In this document: piece by piece, positions 57,169 through 64,000 of the stretch | Layout of the letters: every line of letters starts with the position of its first letter | How positions within the stretch are numbered: the stretch's first letter is position 1 | Assembly: GCF_037203705.1 (NCBI RefSeq) | Contig: NZ_JBBCAT010000001.1 | Span: 186,001-250,000, forward strand | Length of the DNA stretch: 64,000 nucleotides | DNA from: Prosthecomicrobium sp. N25 | GTDB lineage: Bacteria; Pseudomonadota; Alphaproteobacteria; Rhizobiales; Ancalomicrobiaceae | Direction of reading: 5' to 3' | The notes under the pieces: generated by a model | The model's database searches: none | Told to the model about the DNA's origin: nothing | The model's input: only the letters and a program-made list of their open reading frames with translations | Program-made: the position numbers and the translations under genes

Positions 57169-57621
57169 ATGACCGCCGACATGACCGACCGTGTGGTGGC
57201 GAACACCACGCCCGACGTGAACGCCAAGATCCAGAAGCGCATGCGCCACAGCTTGCGCTATCACGCCAGGCACCCGCACAAGATCGAGCGCCGCCTCGTC
57301 GAGCTCGACCTCGAATGGGACATCGAGCGGGCGCTCGAGGCCAATGCGGCGACCGTGTCGCTCGCCGGCGTCGTCTTCGGCATCTTCGGGTCGCGCCGCT
57401 GGTTCGTGGTCCCCGGCGTCGTCGCCGGCTTCCTGCTGCAGCACGCGACCGAGGGATGGTGCCCGCCGCTCCCCGTCCTGCGCCGGCTCGGCTTCCGCAC
57501 CGCGCGCGAAATCGAGATGGAGCGCACGGCGCTGAAGGCCTTGCGCGGCGACTTCGGCCCGCTTGAGACCGCTTCGGCGGAGGACAAGCCCGACCTCGCC
57601 CTCGCAGCCGCGCGTGTTTGA
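57169..57621 (+). CDS. Small DUF2892-like membrane protein
   Basis: 150 residues. The first 60 are basic and polar (NAKIQKRMRHSLRYHARHPH), then a hydrophobic stretch at about 63-92 (ATVSLAGVVFGIFG, FVVPGVVAGFLLQHA) followed by EGWCPPLPVLRRLGFRTARE. That GWCPPLPVLRRLG motif and length fit DUF2892 proteins, small membrane proteins of unknown role. AGGAG precedes the ATG. It overlaps the next gene by eight bases. A one-mismatch EcfG box (GGAAC-N16-CGAT at 57108-57132) lies upstream. Confidence 0.8.
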   Translation: MTADMTDRVVANTTPDVNAKIQKRMRHSLRYHARHPHKIERRLVELDLEWDIERALEANAATVSLAGVVFGIFGSRRWFVVPGVVAGFLLQHATEGWCPPLPVLRRLGFRTAREIEMERTALKALRGDFGPLETASAEDKPDLALAAARV

Positions 57622-58516
57622 CCGCGCGGCTCTCGACTGCGCCGTCGTGGGCGGCGGGCCGGCGGGGCTGACCGCCGCCCTCTACCTCGCCCGCTACCGC
57701 CGGCGCGTCGCCGTGTTTGACGGCGGCGCCAGCCGGGCCGCCTGGATCCCCTGCTCGCACAACATCGCCGGCTTCCCGGACGGCCTCTCCGGCCCGGACC
57801 TGATCGCCCGCATGCGCGACCATGCCGAGCGCTACGGGGCGGAGATCCGCTTCACGGCTGTCCGCGGCGTGCTGCGCGGGGACGGCGGGTTCGAGCTGCG
57901 GCTCGCCGGCGGGGACCGCGTGCGCGCCCGCACCCTGATGGTCGCGACGGGGGTCGTCGACCGCGAGCCGGACCTGCCCAACCTGGACCGCGCGGTCCGT
58001 CGCGGCCTCGTCCGGCAATGCCCCGTCTGCGACGGCTACGAGGCGATCGACCGGCGCCTGGCGGTGCTCGGTCCCGGCGACCACGGCGCCCGCGAGGCTC
58101 TCTTCCTGTCGCGCTTCTCCGGCGACGTCACCGTCATGACGCTCGGTGGGGCGGCCCCCGACCCAGGTCTCCTCGACGCCCTGGCGGCACGCCGCATCCC
58201 CGTTATATCGGCCCGGCCGGAGCGCATAGACCTCGCCGCGGACGGTCGGATCGCAGCGCTCGCCATGCCGGACGGCGGCCGGCTGGCCTTCGACCTCCTG
58301 TATTCCGCGCTGGGCGTCCGCCCCCGCAACCGCATTCTCGTCCGGCTGGGCGCGGCGCTTGCGGCGGACGGCCGGGTCCTCACGGACGATCACCAGCGGG
58401 CGTCCGTGCCGGGGGTCTACGCCGCGGGCGACATCGTCGCCGGACTGAACCAGGTGGCGGTCTCGACGGGCCAGGCCGCCATCGCCGCCACGGCGATCCA
58501 CAACGACCTCGACTGA
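57614..58516 (+). CDS. Thioredoxin-reductase-like FAD/NAD(P) oxidoreductase
   Basis: 300 residues from GTG 57614. FAD site VVGGGPAGLTAALYLARYRR at about 9-28, a PCSHNIAGFPDGLSG loop, the two-cysteine motif RQCPVCDGYEAIDRR at about 133-147, and the C-terminal FAD motif GVYAAGDIVAGLNQVAVSTG. TrxB proper has CATC; CPVCDGYE is typical of a related group. The cysteines may cycle as a redox pair. The NADPH loop reads VLGPGDHGAREALFLSRF, retaining the Gly pattern only in part. It is coupled to the DUF2892-like gene, and its partner protein is unknown. Confidence 0.88.
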   Translation: MFDRAALDCAVVGGGPAGLTAALYLARYRRRVAVFDGGASRAAWIPCSHNIAGFPDGLSGPDLIARMRDHAERYGAEIRFTAVRGVLRGDGGFELRLAGGDRVRARTLMVATGVVDREPDLPNLDRAVRRGLVRQCPVCDGYEAIDRRLAVLGPGDHGAREALFLSRFSGDVTVMTLGGAAPDPGLLDALAARRIPVISARPERIDLAADGRIAALAMPDGGRLAFDLLYSALGVRPRNRILVRLGAALAADGRVLTDDHQRASVPGVYAAGDIVAGLNQVAVSTGQAAIAATAIHNDLD

Positions 58517-58524
58517 AGCGGAGC

Positions 58525-58549
58525 GGAACCGGGGCGCCCCCCGCCCGTT
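58525..58549 (+). promoter_or_regulatory. EcfG-type general-stress promoter of the DUF4142 gene
   Basis: GGAAC (58525-58529), exactly 16 bases, then CGTT (58546-58549): a perfect match to the EcfG consensus. It lies 42 bases before the ATG of the DUF4142 gene and just after the stop of the reductase gene. Confidence 0.8.
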
Positions 58550-58591
58550 CTTGCCCGGATACCCGACCGAACGGACCCGAGGAGACGGCCC

Positions 58592-59170
58592 ATGCTGCCG
58601 AGACTGAAGACGACGCTCGCCGCCGCGCTGCTGGCGACGTCCGCCGCGGCCCAGACCGCGGCCCCGCCCGCCGGGGCGCCCGCCACGCCCCCGCCCGCCG
58701 GCTCGCCGGAAAACCCGGCCGGGCTCATCGGCGACGCCATGTTCGTGCAGCGCCTGAAGGAGACCAACGAGTTCGAGATCGAGTCGAGCCGCCTCGCCAT
58801 GGAGAAGGCCGCGACCGGGGCCGTCAAGGAATTCGCCCAGACCATGATCGTCGACCACACCCGTGCGGGGGAGCGGCTGCAGGCGATCCTCGACGATCCG
58901 AAGTGGAAGCTGCCCGAGACGCCCGTCAAGCCGAGCGACCGCAACGCCGACTATTCGAAGATGCTCGAGGAACTCGGCAGCCTCGCCGACACCGGCTTCG
59001 ACCGGCGCTACGTCGCCGCCCAGACCCAGGTGCACGAGGAGGCGGTCGCCCTCATCCGCGACTACGCCGCGCGCGGGTCGGACGCGGCCCTGAAGGCCTT
59101 TGCGGCCGAGATCCTGCCCGAGATGGAGAAGCACCTGGAGGCGATCAAGCGGGTGCCGCTGCCGGCCTGA
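58592..59170 (+). CDS. DUF4142 family exported protein, ferritin-like fold
   Basis: 192 residues. A signal peptide covers about 1-20 (TTLAAALLATSAAAQ), followed by a Pro/Ala-rich linker and a four-helix DUF4142 domain from about residue 45. It includes FVQRLKETNEFEIESSRLAM, EFAQTMIVDHTRAGERLQAI, then YVAAQTQVHEEAVALIRDYA and LPEMEKHLEAIKRV. His and Glu residues are placed as in metal-free ferritin-like proteins. DUF4142 proteins are often stress-induced in alphaproteobacteria, and a perfect EcfG box stands upstream. Confidence 0.93.
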   Translation: MLPRLKTTLAAALLATSAAAQTAAPPAGAPATPPPAGSPENPAGLIGDAMFVQRLKETNEFEIESSRLAMEKAATGAVKEFAQTMIVDHTRAGERLQAILDDPKWKLPETPVKPSDRNADYSKMLEELGSLADTGFDRRYVAAQTQVHEEAVALIRDYAARGSDAALKAFAAEILPEMEKHLEAIKRVPLPA

Positions 59171-59370
59171 GCGATCGGGAGGTCGCGACGTCGCCAGTCC
59201 GGATGGGAGGCGGCCCCCTTGCGGGACGCTTCTCCTCCCGCATGCCGGCCGCAGCGAAGCGGGGCCCGAGCCGGCGTCATCCACCCGCCGCAGCACTGTG
59301 ATCCGGCGCCCGCGCGCCTTCTCGGTGGGGCAGGGGGAAGGCACAGGAGATGGGAATGGGATTCGGGGAA

Positions 59371-59399
59371 AAGGGGGTGCCCCCGCGGGTCACCCCCTT
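59371..59399 (-). terminator. Rho-independent terminator for the minus-strand unknown operon
   Basis: Nine-base perfect inverted repeat AAGGGGGTG (59371-59379) and CACCCCCTT (59391-59399) with an 11-base loop. Read on the minus strand it begins seven bases after the stop of the 106-residue gene and ends in TTTT. On the plus strand the T-run is weaker, but it could also catch read-through from the DUF4142 gene. Confidence 0.8.
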
Positions 59400-59405
59400 A
59401 TCCGT

Positions 59406-59726
59406 TCAGCGCCGCGGTCGCGGACTGACCGGGATCGGCCTCACGGCGAGCCGGCCCGGGCCGGCGCCCGGCCCGTCGTCCCGCAGGCTCATCACCGCGG
59501 TCGCGATCCCGAAAGTCGCGAAGCCCGCCGCGACGCCCAGCATCCAGAGCGCGCCCGCCGCGACCGGGCTCGCGTCGGCCGCCAGAAGGCTGCCGAGTCC
59601 GGCCCCGTCGCTCGCCAGGACGCCCGCGGCGAACAGGCTTCCGGCCAGGGCACCGCCGGCGCCGTTCGCCAGGATCAGGTCGATGCTGCGGCTCCTGGGC
59701 TTCCGTCCGTCTCGATGTGTGGGCAT
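59406..59726 (-). CDS. Small membrane protein of unknown function, second gene of a stress-type operon
   Basis: 106 residues. A basic N-terminus (HRDGRKPRSRS) precedes two hydrophobic segments at about 17-38 (LILANGAGGALAGSLFAAGV) and 54-83 (VAAGALWMLGVAAGFATFGI), and the C-terminus is Arg/Pro-rich. It follows the GTG-start gene by 18 bases and ends at a terminator, so the two form an operon. I recognise no family. Confidence 0.7.
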   Translation of the reverse strand: MPTHRDGRKPRSRSIDLILANGAGGALAGSLFAAGVLASDGAGLGSLLAADASPVAAGALWMLGVAAGFATFGIATAVMSLRDDGPGAGPGRLAVRPIPVSPRPRR

Positions 59727-59744
59727 CTCGCACCTCCTCGTCGG

Positions 59745-60083
59745 TCAGGGCAACGCCGGCGCCGCGAGGCGGGTTCCGCGCGGCCGTCGCCGGCGGTCCG
59801 TGGAGGCGAAGAAGGCGATCTCGTCGAGGCTCGGCTCGTCGTCGCGCGCGACCGGCCGGCGCATGAACCAGGCGCGGTCGCGGTCGGTGCCGATGAAGCG
59901 GAGCACGGTGGGTCGGCCGCTCTCGTCGTAGCCGACGAGGGCGACCGCGGTGCCGTCGGTCGCGGAGGCCTGCGCGACGAGCTCGGCGTCCTCCCGGTCG
60001 ATGAACCAGTAGGAGAGCGGCGGCGGGCTCGGTTCTGGGGCGGCGGGCGACAGGATCAGGACGCGGAAACGAATCGGGGACAC
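59745..60083 (-). CDS. Small soluble protein of unknown function, first gene of a stress-type operon
   Basis: 112 residues from GTG 60083. An initial PIRFRVLILSP is followed by a Pro-rich stretch, then YWFIDREDAELVAQASATDG and VGYDESGRPTVLRFIGTDRD, which look like a small alpha/beta domain. The C-terminus is Arg-rich. No signal peptide or known domain was recognised. A perfect EcfG-type promoter lies 58 bases upstream. Confidence 0.68.
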   Translation of the reverse strand: MSPIRFRVLILSPAAPEPSPPPLSYWFIDREDAELVAQASATDGTAVALVGYDESGRPTVLRFIGTDRDRAWFMRRPVARDDEPSLDEIAFFASTDRRRRPRGTRLAAPALP

Positions 60084-60426
60084 GGGTCTGCCAGCCTCTT
60101 GTTGCGGCGCGGGCGGCGCGCCGGCCGGATCGGCATGACAAACGTCGGCGTCGCCGCCCTGGTTCCGGTCTTTCGGCGGGCGCGAAGGGCCCGTGCCTGA
60201 CGGCCGTTAGGCCCGGCTTAACACCCGTGTCGTCATCATGGCGCGGGGCGCGGAATCCGGCCGGTTCAGGGCGAAGCTCGAGGCCGCCCGGCATGTCTCG
60301 TCTGCCGACTTGTCTGTATCGGCGCGGGCACGAATGTCGGACAACGTCCGGCATGCTTCGCCCGGGCCTCCCGCTCTCGATCGAGCGCGACGGTCCGACG
60401 CCGATTTTCAGGTCGAGAGAGTTGCC
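60084..60426. other. Intergenic region between the divergent stress operon and DMT gene
   Basis: 343 bases. The left part holds the EcfG-type promoter for the minus-strand pair (60141-60166). The right part is an open frame from ATG 60238 that could extend the DMT protein by 63 residues, but that stretch is Arg/Ala-rich with no membrane character and is probably untranslated. No other gene or RNA was seen. Confidence 0.5.
60141..60166 (-). promoter_or_regulatory. EcfG-type general-stress promoter of the two-gene unknown operon
   Basis: On the minus strand: GGAAC (60166-60162), 17 bases, then CGTT (60144-60141), a perfect consensus match. The -10 ends 57 bases before the GTG start of the 112-residue protein. 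Confidence 0.8.
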
Positions 60427-61452
60427 ATGAGCCCGCCGCCCGCCGCGTCCGCGTCCCTGCAGCCTGCCGCCGACCTCGAGGGCCTCCTCGGGGCCCCGCG
60501 GCCGGGTGTCGCGAACCCTCCGGCGAGGACCGGCATGATCGAGAAGGACGGCCTCCTGTCCGCGGCCCCGAGCGTCGAGCGCCCGCTCCTCGGCATCGGC
60601 ATGATCCTGCTCTCGACCCTGTTCTTCGCGGCCTCCGACGCCTTCGGCAAGATGCTGACCGCGACCCTGCCGGCCGTCGAAGTCGCCTGGATCCGCTACC
60701 TGGTCTTCGTCTCGCTGGTCGTCCCCGGCGCGCTCCTGTTGCGCGGCCCCGAGGTCTTCGCCGCCCGCCGGCCCGGGCTCCAGGTCGTGCGCGGCTTCGG
60801 CATGGTCGGCTCCTCGCTCCTCTTCATCCTCAGCCTGCGCCAGCTCCAGGTCGCCGACGCCACCGCCACGAACTTCGTCGCCCCGATCTTCATCACCGCC
60901 CTCTCGGTGCTGATCCTCGGCGAACGCGTCGGCGTGCGCCGCTGGACCGCCACCGCGGTCGGGCTCGTCGGCGTTCTCATCGTGGTCCGGCCGGGCGCCG
61001 ACATCCTGCACTCGGCCGCGCTGCTGCCCATGGCCGCCGCCTTCATCTGGGCGCTCGCCGCCATCGCGACCCGCGTCATGGCGGGCAGCGACCGGCCCGA
61101 GACCACCCTCGTCTACTCGGCCATCGTCGGCTTCACGGTCCTCAGCGCCTTCATGCCGTCGACCTTCGTCATGCCGACCCGCACCGAGATGCTCGTCGGC
61201 GTGGTGTTCGGGGCCACGTCGACGATCGGCCACGTCTTCGTCGTGCAGGGGTTCCGGCACGGATCGGCCTCGGTGCTGGCGCCCTTCTCCTACGCCCAAC
61301 TCGTCTGGGCGACCGCCTTCGGGTGGCTCCTCTTCGGCGTCTTCCCGACGATCTGGACCCTGGTCGGCGGCGCCATCATTGCGGCGAGCGGGCTCTACAT
61401 CGCCCACCGCGAGCACGTCCGCGCCCGCGACGCCAAGGTGACGTCGGTCTGA
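60427..61452 (+). CDS. DMT-superfamily (EamA) transporter
   Basis: 341 residues from ATG 60427; ATG 60538 is a later alternative that still precedes the first helix. About 50 polar residues lead into ten membrane helices in two EamA repeats (GMILLSTLFFAASDAFGKML starts the first; MAAAFIWALAAIATRVMAGS the second). Motifs include LQVADATATNFVAPIFITAL and VLAPFSYAQLVWATAFGWLL. It is a paralogue of the exporter next to ribF but in a separate setting. It converges tightly (four bases) on pyrF. Substrate unknown. Confidence 0.88.
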   Translation: MSPPPAASASLQPAADLEGLLGAPRPGVANPPARTGMIEKDGLLSAAPSVERPLLGIGMILLSTLFFAASDAFGKMLTATLPAVEVAWIRYLVFVSLVVPGALLLRGPEVFAARRPGLQVVRGFGMVGSSLLFILSLRQLQVADATATNFVAPIFITALSVLILGERVGVRRWTATAVGLVGVLIVVRPGADILHSAALLPMAAAFIWALAAIATRVMAGSDRPETTLVYSAIVGFTVLSAFMPSTFVMPTRTEMLVGVVFGATSTIGHVFVVQGFRHGSASVLAPFSYAQLVWATAFGWLLFGVFPTIWTLVGGAIIAASGLYIAHREHVRARDAKVTSV

Positions 61453-61456
61453 GCCC

Positions 61457-62170
61457 TCAGGTCGCCGCGCCGATCTCCGCCACGATCGCCTCCGCGGCCG
61501 CGCGCCGGTCGGCGGCGCCGAGGATCGGGCGGCCGACCACCAGCAGGTCGGCGCCGGCCCGGATCGCATCCCCGGGCGTCATCACCCGCTTCTGGTCGCC
61601 CGCCGCCGATCCCACGGGCCGGACCCCCGGGGTGACCAGCAGCATGTCGGGCCCGACGATCGGCCTCAGCGCGGCCGCCTCCTCGGGCGAACAGACGAGC
61701 CCGTCCATGCCCGCCGCCCGCGCCTGCGCGGCGCGCGTGGCGACGAGGCCCTTGACAGTCCCCGCGTAGCCGGCTTCCGCAAGGTCGCCGTCGTCCATCG
61801 AGGTCAGCACCGTGACGCCGAGCAGCGCCGTCGAACCGCCCGCCTTGCGCTTGGCGGCCACCGCGGCCCGCATCGCCTTCGGGTAGGCGTGGAGGGTCAC
61901 GAAGGCGGGGCCGAGCGCGGCGATCGACTCGATCCCGTGCGCGACCGTGTTGTCGATGTCGAGAAGCTTGACGTCCAGGAACACCTTCTCGCCCGAGGCC
62001 ATCAGGCGCTCGGCGAGCGCGAGGCCCCCCGAGAAGACGAGCTGGTGGCCGATCTTGTAGACCCCGACGCTGCCCCGCGTCTCGGCCACGACCTGCTCGG
62101 CGTCCGCCACGGTCGGCACGTCCAGGGGCAGGATCAGGCGCTCGCGCGGGTGGTTCGGGGCGAAGGGCAT
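61457..62170 (-). CDS. pyrF: Orotidine 5'-phosphate decarboxylase
   Basis: 237 residues. It makes UMP from OMP, the last step of pyrimidine synthesis. The catalytic Asp-Lys-Asp network is seen in [18 protein letters not shown]. The phosphate-binding end is [13 protein letters not shown] and the conserved Arg is in [11 protein letters not shown]. It is a stand-alone gene on the minus strand, divergent from the hydrolase gene. Confidence 0.97.
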   Translation of the reverse strand: MPFAPNHPRERLILPLDVPTVADAEQVVAETRGSVGVYKIGHQLVFSGGLALAERLMASGEKVFLDVKLLDIDNTVAHGIESIAALGPAFVTLHAYPKAMRAAVAAKRKAGGSTALLGVTVLTSMDDGDLAEAGYAGTVKGLVATRAAQARAAGMDGLVCSPEEAAALRPIVGPDMLLVTPGVRPVGSAAGDQKRVMTPGDAIRAGADLLVVGRPILGAADRRAAAEAIVAEIGAAT

Positions 62171-62294
62171 GGCGGGCTCCGGTCGGATGGCACGCGCTGC
62201 ATAGCCCCTGGGCCCGTCCCCCGCAACCGCCGCGCCTTGCGTTCCCGCGCCGGCCGGCCTACCGCATCCGATGATCGAGCCAGGAGCCACAGCC

Positions 62295-63113
62295 ATGACG
62301 CCGCCCGTCGCCAGCACCCTCACCGTCGGGACCGGACCCGAGGCGCGCGACATCGCGATCCTGAAGCGCGGCGGGCGCGCGCCCGGCATCGTCTGGCTCG
62401 GCGGCTTCAAGTCGGACATGACCGGCACGAAGGCGGCCGCGCTCGACACCTGGGCACTGGAGACCGGCCGCGCCTTCACGCGCTTCGACTATTCCGGCCA
62501 CGGCGCCTCGGGCGGGCGCTTCGACGACGGCACCATCTCGCGCTGGCTCGAGGAGAGCCTCGCGGTCTTCGAGCGCGAGACGGCGGGGGACCAGATCCTG
62601 GTCGGCTCCTCGATGGGCGGCTGGATCGCGCTCCTGCTCGCCCGCGCCGAGCGCGCGAAGGCCGGGGCGGCCTCCCGGGTCCGCGGCATGGTGCTGATCG
62701 CGCCGGCGCCCGACTTCACCGAGCGGCTGATGTGGGCCCGCTTCCCCGAGGCGGTCAGGGCCGAGATCCTGGACAAGGGCGTCTGGTCGCAGCCTTCTCC
62801 CTATGCGGACGAGCCCTACCGCATCACCCGCGCCCTCATCGAGGACGGCCGGCGGAACCTCCTCATGGACGGACCGATCGAGACGGGCTGCCCGGTGACG
62901 ATCCTGCAGGGCGTGAAGGACGAGGACGTCCCCTGGCGCCACGCCGTCGACCTCGTCACCTGTCTGGCGCGCGACGACGTGGTGCTGACGCTCGTCAAGG
63001 ACGGCGACCACCGCCTGTCCCGGCCGGAGGACCTGAAGCGTCTCCTGGACGCGGTCGAGGCCCTGGCCACGGGCGCCGAGGGCCTGCCTTCGCCGGCCGA
63101 GCGCCTGCCCTGA
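62295..63113 (+). CDS. Alpha/beta hydrolase, ABHD10-like
   Basis: 272 residues from ATG 62295, which has AGGAG nine bases upstream; ATG 62271 lacks one. The nucleophile elbow is [14 protein letters not shown]. The oxyanion-side [11 protein letters not shown] and [20 protein letters not shown] are typical of the ABHD10/thioesterase-like group, and the His is in [14 protein letters not shown]. Mammalian ABHD10 removes S-acyl groups and acyl-glucuronides; the bacterial substrate is unknown. Confidence 0.88.
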   Translation: MTPPVASTLTVGTGPEARDIAILKRGGRAPGIVWLGGFKSDMTGTKAAALDTWALETGRAFTRFDYSGHGASGGRFDDGTISRWLEESLAVFERETAGDQILVGSSMGGWIALLLARAERAKAGAASRVRGMVLIAPAPDFTERLMWARFPEAVRAEILDKGVWSQPSPYADEPYRITRALIEDGRRNLLMDGPIETGCPVTILQGVKDEDVPWRHAVDLVTCLARDDVVLTLVKDGDHRLSRPEDLKRLLDAVEALATGAEGLPSPAERLP

Positions 63114-63141
63114 CCGGGCCGGCCCTGTGCGGGAGCTCGGT

Positions 63142-63756
63142 TCAGGACCGGGCGACCACGGCCGCCGCTGCGCCCGCCATCATGGTCCCGGCCGCGCGGT
63201 CGAGCCAGCGCAACGTGCCGGGGCTGCGGAAGAGGTCCCGCGCCCGCGCCGCCGCGGCCGCATAGCCGCCGATCACCGCCAGGAGGACCACCACGACCAC
63301 CCCGGCGAGCTCGGCGAAACCGGTCGTCGTCAGGGCGGGCAGGTCGACCAGGCTCGGCAGCAGGGCGAGGTAGAAGACCATCACCTTCGGGTTGCCGAGG
63401 GTGAGCGCGAGGCCGCCCAGGAAGGTGCGCATCGCGCCGGTCTCGCCCGCCGCCTCCAGCCGGGCCCCCGTGGGCGCCGCCGTCCAGAGCCGGACCGCCA
63501 GCCAGGCGAGATAGCCGGCGCCGACCCACTTCACCGCCAGGAAGACTGTGCCGAAGGTCTGCGCCAGGGCGGCGAGCCCGAAGGCCGCGAAGCTAAGGTA
63601 GGTCAGGTCGCCGAGGACGAGGCCGAGCACCATCGGCAGGGCGCCGCGGAATCCGGTTCCGAGCGCCTTGGCGACGACCGCCACGACGCCCGGCCCGGGC
63701 GAGGCCGCCGCCAGCGCGAGCGCGATCGTGAAGGCGACGAGGGTCGCGGGATCCAT
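63142..63756 (-). CDS. LysE/RhtB-family amino-acid exporter
   Basis: 204 residues with about six membrane helices. The family signature is near the N-terminus, LAAASPGPGVVAVVAKALGT, and GLALTLGNPKVMVFYLALLP lies mid-protein. GGAGG lies ten bases before ATG 63756. Such exporters remove amino acids such as threonine, homoserine or lysine; specificity cannot be read from sequence. Confidence 0.92.
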   Translation of the reverse strand: MDPATLVAFTIALALAAASPGPGVVAVVAKALGTGFRGALPMVLGLVLGDLTYLSFAAFGLAALAQTFGTVFLAVKWVGAGYLAWLAVRLWTAAPTGARLEAAGETGAMRTFLGGLALTLGNPKVMVFYLALLPSLVDLPALTTTGFAELAGVVVVVLLAVIGGYAAAAARARDLFRSPGTLRWLDRAAGTMMAGAAAAVVARS

Positions 63757-63822
63757 GGCGGGCCATCCTCCGGTCGGGACGGGGACCGTCGGCCGCGCGG
63801 GTCCGCCTGTCAAGCCGGCTTG

Positions 63823-64000
63823 TCAGCGGATGTAATGCAAGGTCCGGAACCGGCTCCGGAAGGCGGTCATGTCGGGCGCCACCCGCTCGGGGGCCTCCCC
63901 GTCGACCAGCACCCGGGCGATCAGCCGCCCGAGCGCCGGCATGTCGCCGGCGTCCATGCCCCAGCGGACGATCTCCGGCGTGCCGAGCCTGAGCCCCGGC
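63823..64000 (-). CDS. C-terminal end of a probable serine hydroxymethyltransferase-like PLP enzyme (partial)
   Basis: Only the last 58 residues are inside the window; the gene continues past 64000. The piece reads PGLRLGTPEIVRWGMDAGDM and continues PALGRLIARVLVDGE, ending RFRTLHYIR. A glycine-Leu-Arg-Leu-Gly-Thr-Pro-Glu block followed by a small helical end is the usual C-terminus of GlyA-family enzymes. The spacing suggests a divergent homologue rather than the main GlyA. It lies 66 bases upstream of the LysE-type gene on the same strand. Confidence 0.65.
   Translation of the reverse strand, partial: PGLRLGTPEIVRWGMDAGDMPALGRLIARVLVDGEAPERVAPDMTAFRSRFRTLHYIR

Noticed and set aside
60238-60426. 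N-terminal extension of the second DMT transporter
   Set aside because: The 63 extra residues have no membrane character and are Arg/Ala-rich; ATG 60427 gives a normal length.

Overview
The window is high-GC DNA, roughly 70% or more by eye. It is packed with short-gap and ATGA/GTGA-overlapping genes typical of an alphaproteobacterium, most likely of the order Hyphomicrobiales. Supporting signs are the CheY/CheZ and CycM types, EcfG-like general-stress promoters, a REP-like palindrome resembling one widespread in Bradyrhizobium relatives, and the gene order ileS-lspA-lipoprotein-M16 peptidase pair. No rRNA, tRNA, prophage, insertion sequence or CRISPR array was seen. The only mobile-looking piece is a small toxin-antitoxin pair.

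Positions 1-6088 hold an aromatic-ring meta-cleavage cluster. On the minus strand is a LigB-type extradiol dioxygenase subunit (cut by the window edge), preceded by an unusual fusion of an alpha/beta hydrolase to the LigA subunit. A LysR regulator follows on the plus strand, and then galD/ligU (tautomerase), galB (hydratase), galC/ligK (aldolase) and a 6PGDH-like oxidoreductase. Two near-identical operator-like sites sit in front of the two gene blocks in the same relative orientation. The gene set matches the gallate route, or the lower half of the protocatechuate 4,5-route.

Positions 6157-31934 are mostly housekeeping and transport: a ClpP-like small protein, gamma-glutamyltransferase, yjcH-actP acetate uptake with a DUF294/CBS protein and an exonuclease, a nucleoside salvage operon (punA-deoC-deoA-deoB), and lysine biosynthesis (dapD, dapE) with unknown membrane proteins. 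Next come a 3-methyladenine glycosylase, a MacAB-like ABC system, an orphan copper chaperone behind a CueR-type promoter, a TipF-like degenerate EAL protein facing cheY-cheZ, a MaoC hydratase, ribF and a DMT exporter.

Positions 32183-43990 carry ileS, lspA, a lipoprotein and an M16 peptidase pair with one catalytic and one zinc-less member. A REP-like inverted pair follows, then argB with a HAD nucleotidase, pheA, kdsB, and cycM with its terminator.

Positions 44195-52489 are a yejABEF-type peptide/microcin C importer. It has two tandem binding proteins, and a PIN-domain toxin-antitoxin pair is wedged between yejE and yejF.

Positions 52541-60166 look like a general-stress block. treZ-treY, a DUF4142 protein and a two-gene operon of unknown function each have an EcfG-like promoter (GGAAC-N16/17-CGTT or near). 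A DUF2892-like protein and a thioredoxin-reductase-like flavoprotein lie between them. The end of the window holds a second DMT transporter, pyrF, an alpha/beta hydrolase, a LysE-type exporter and the 3' end of a probable serine-hydroxymethyltransferase-like gene.
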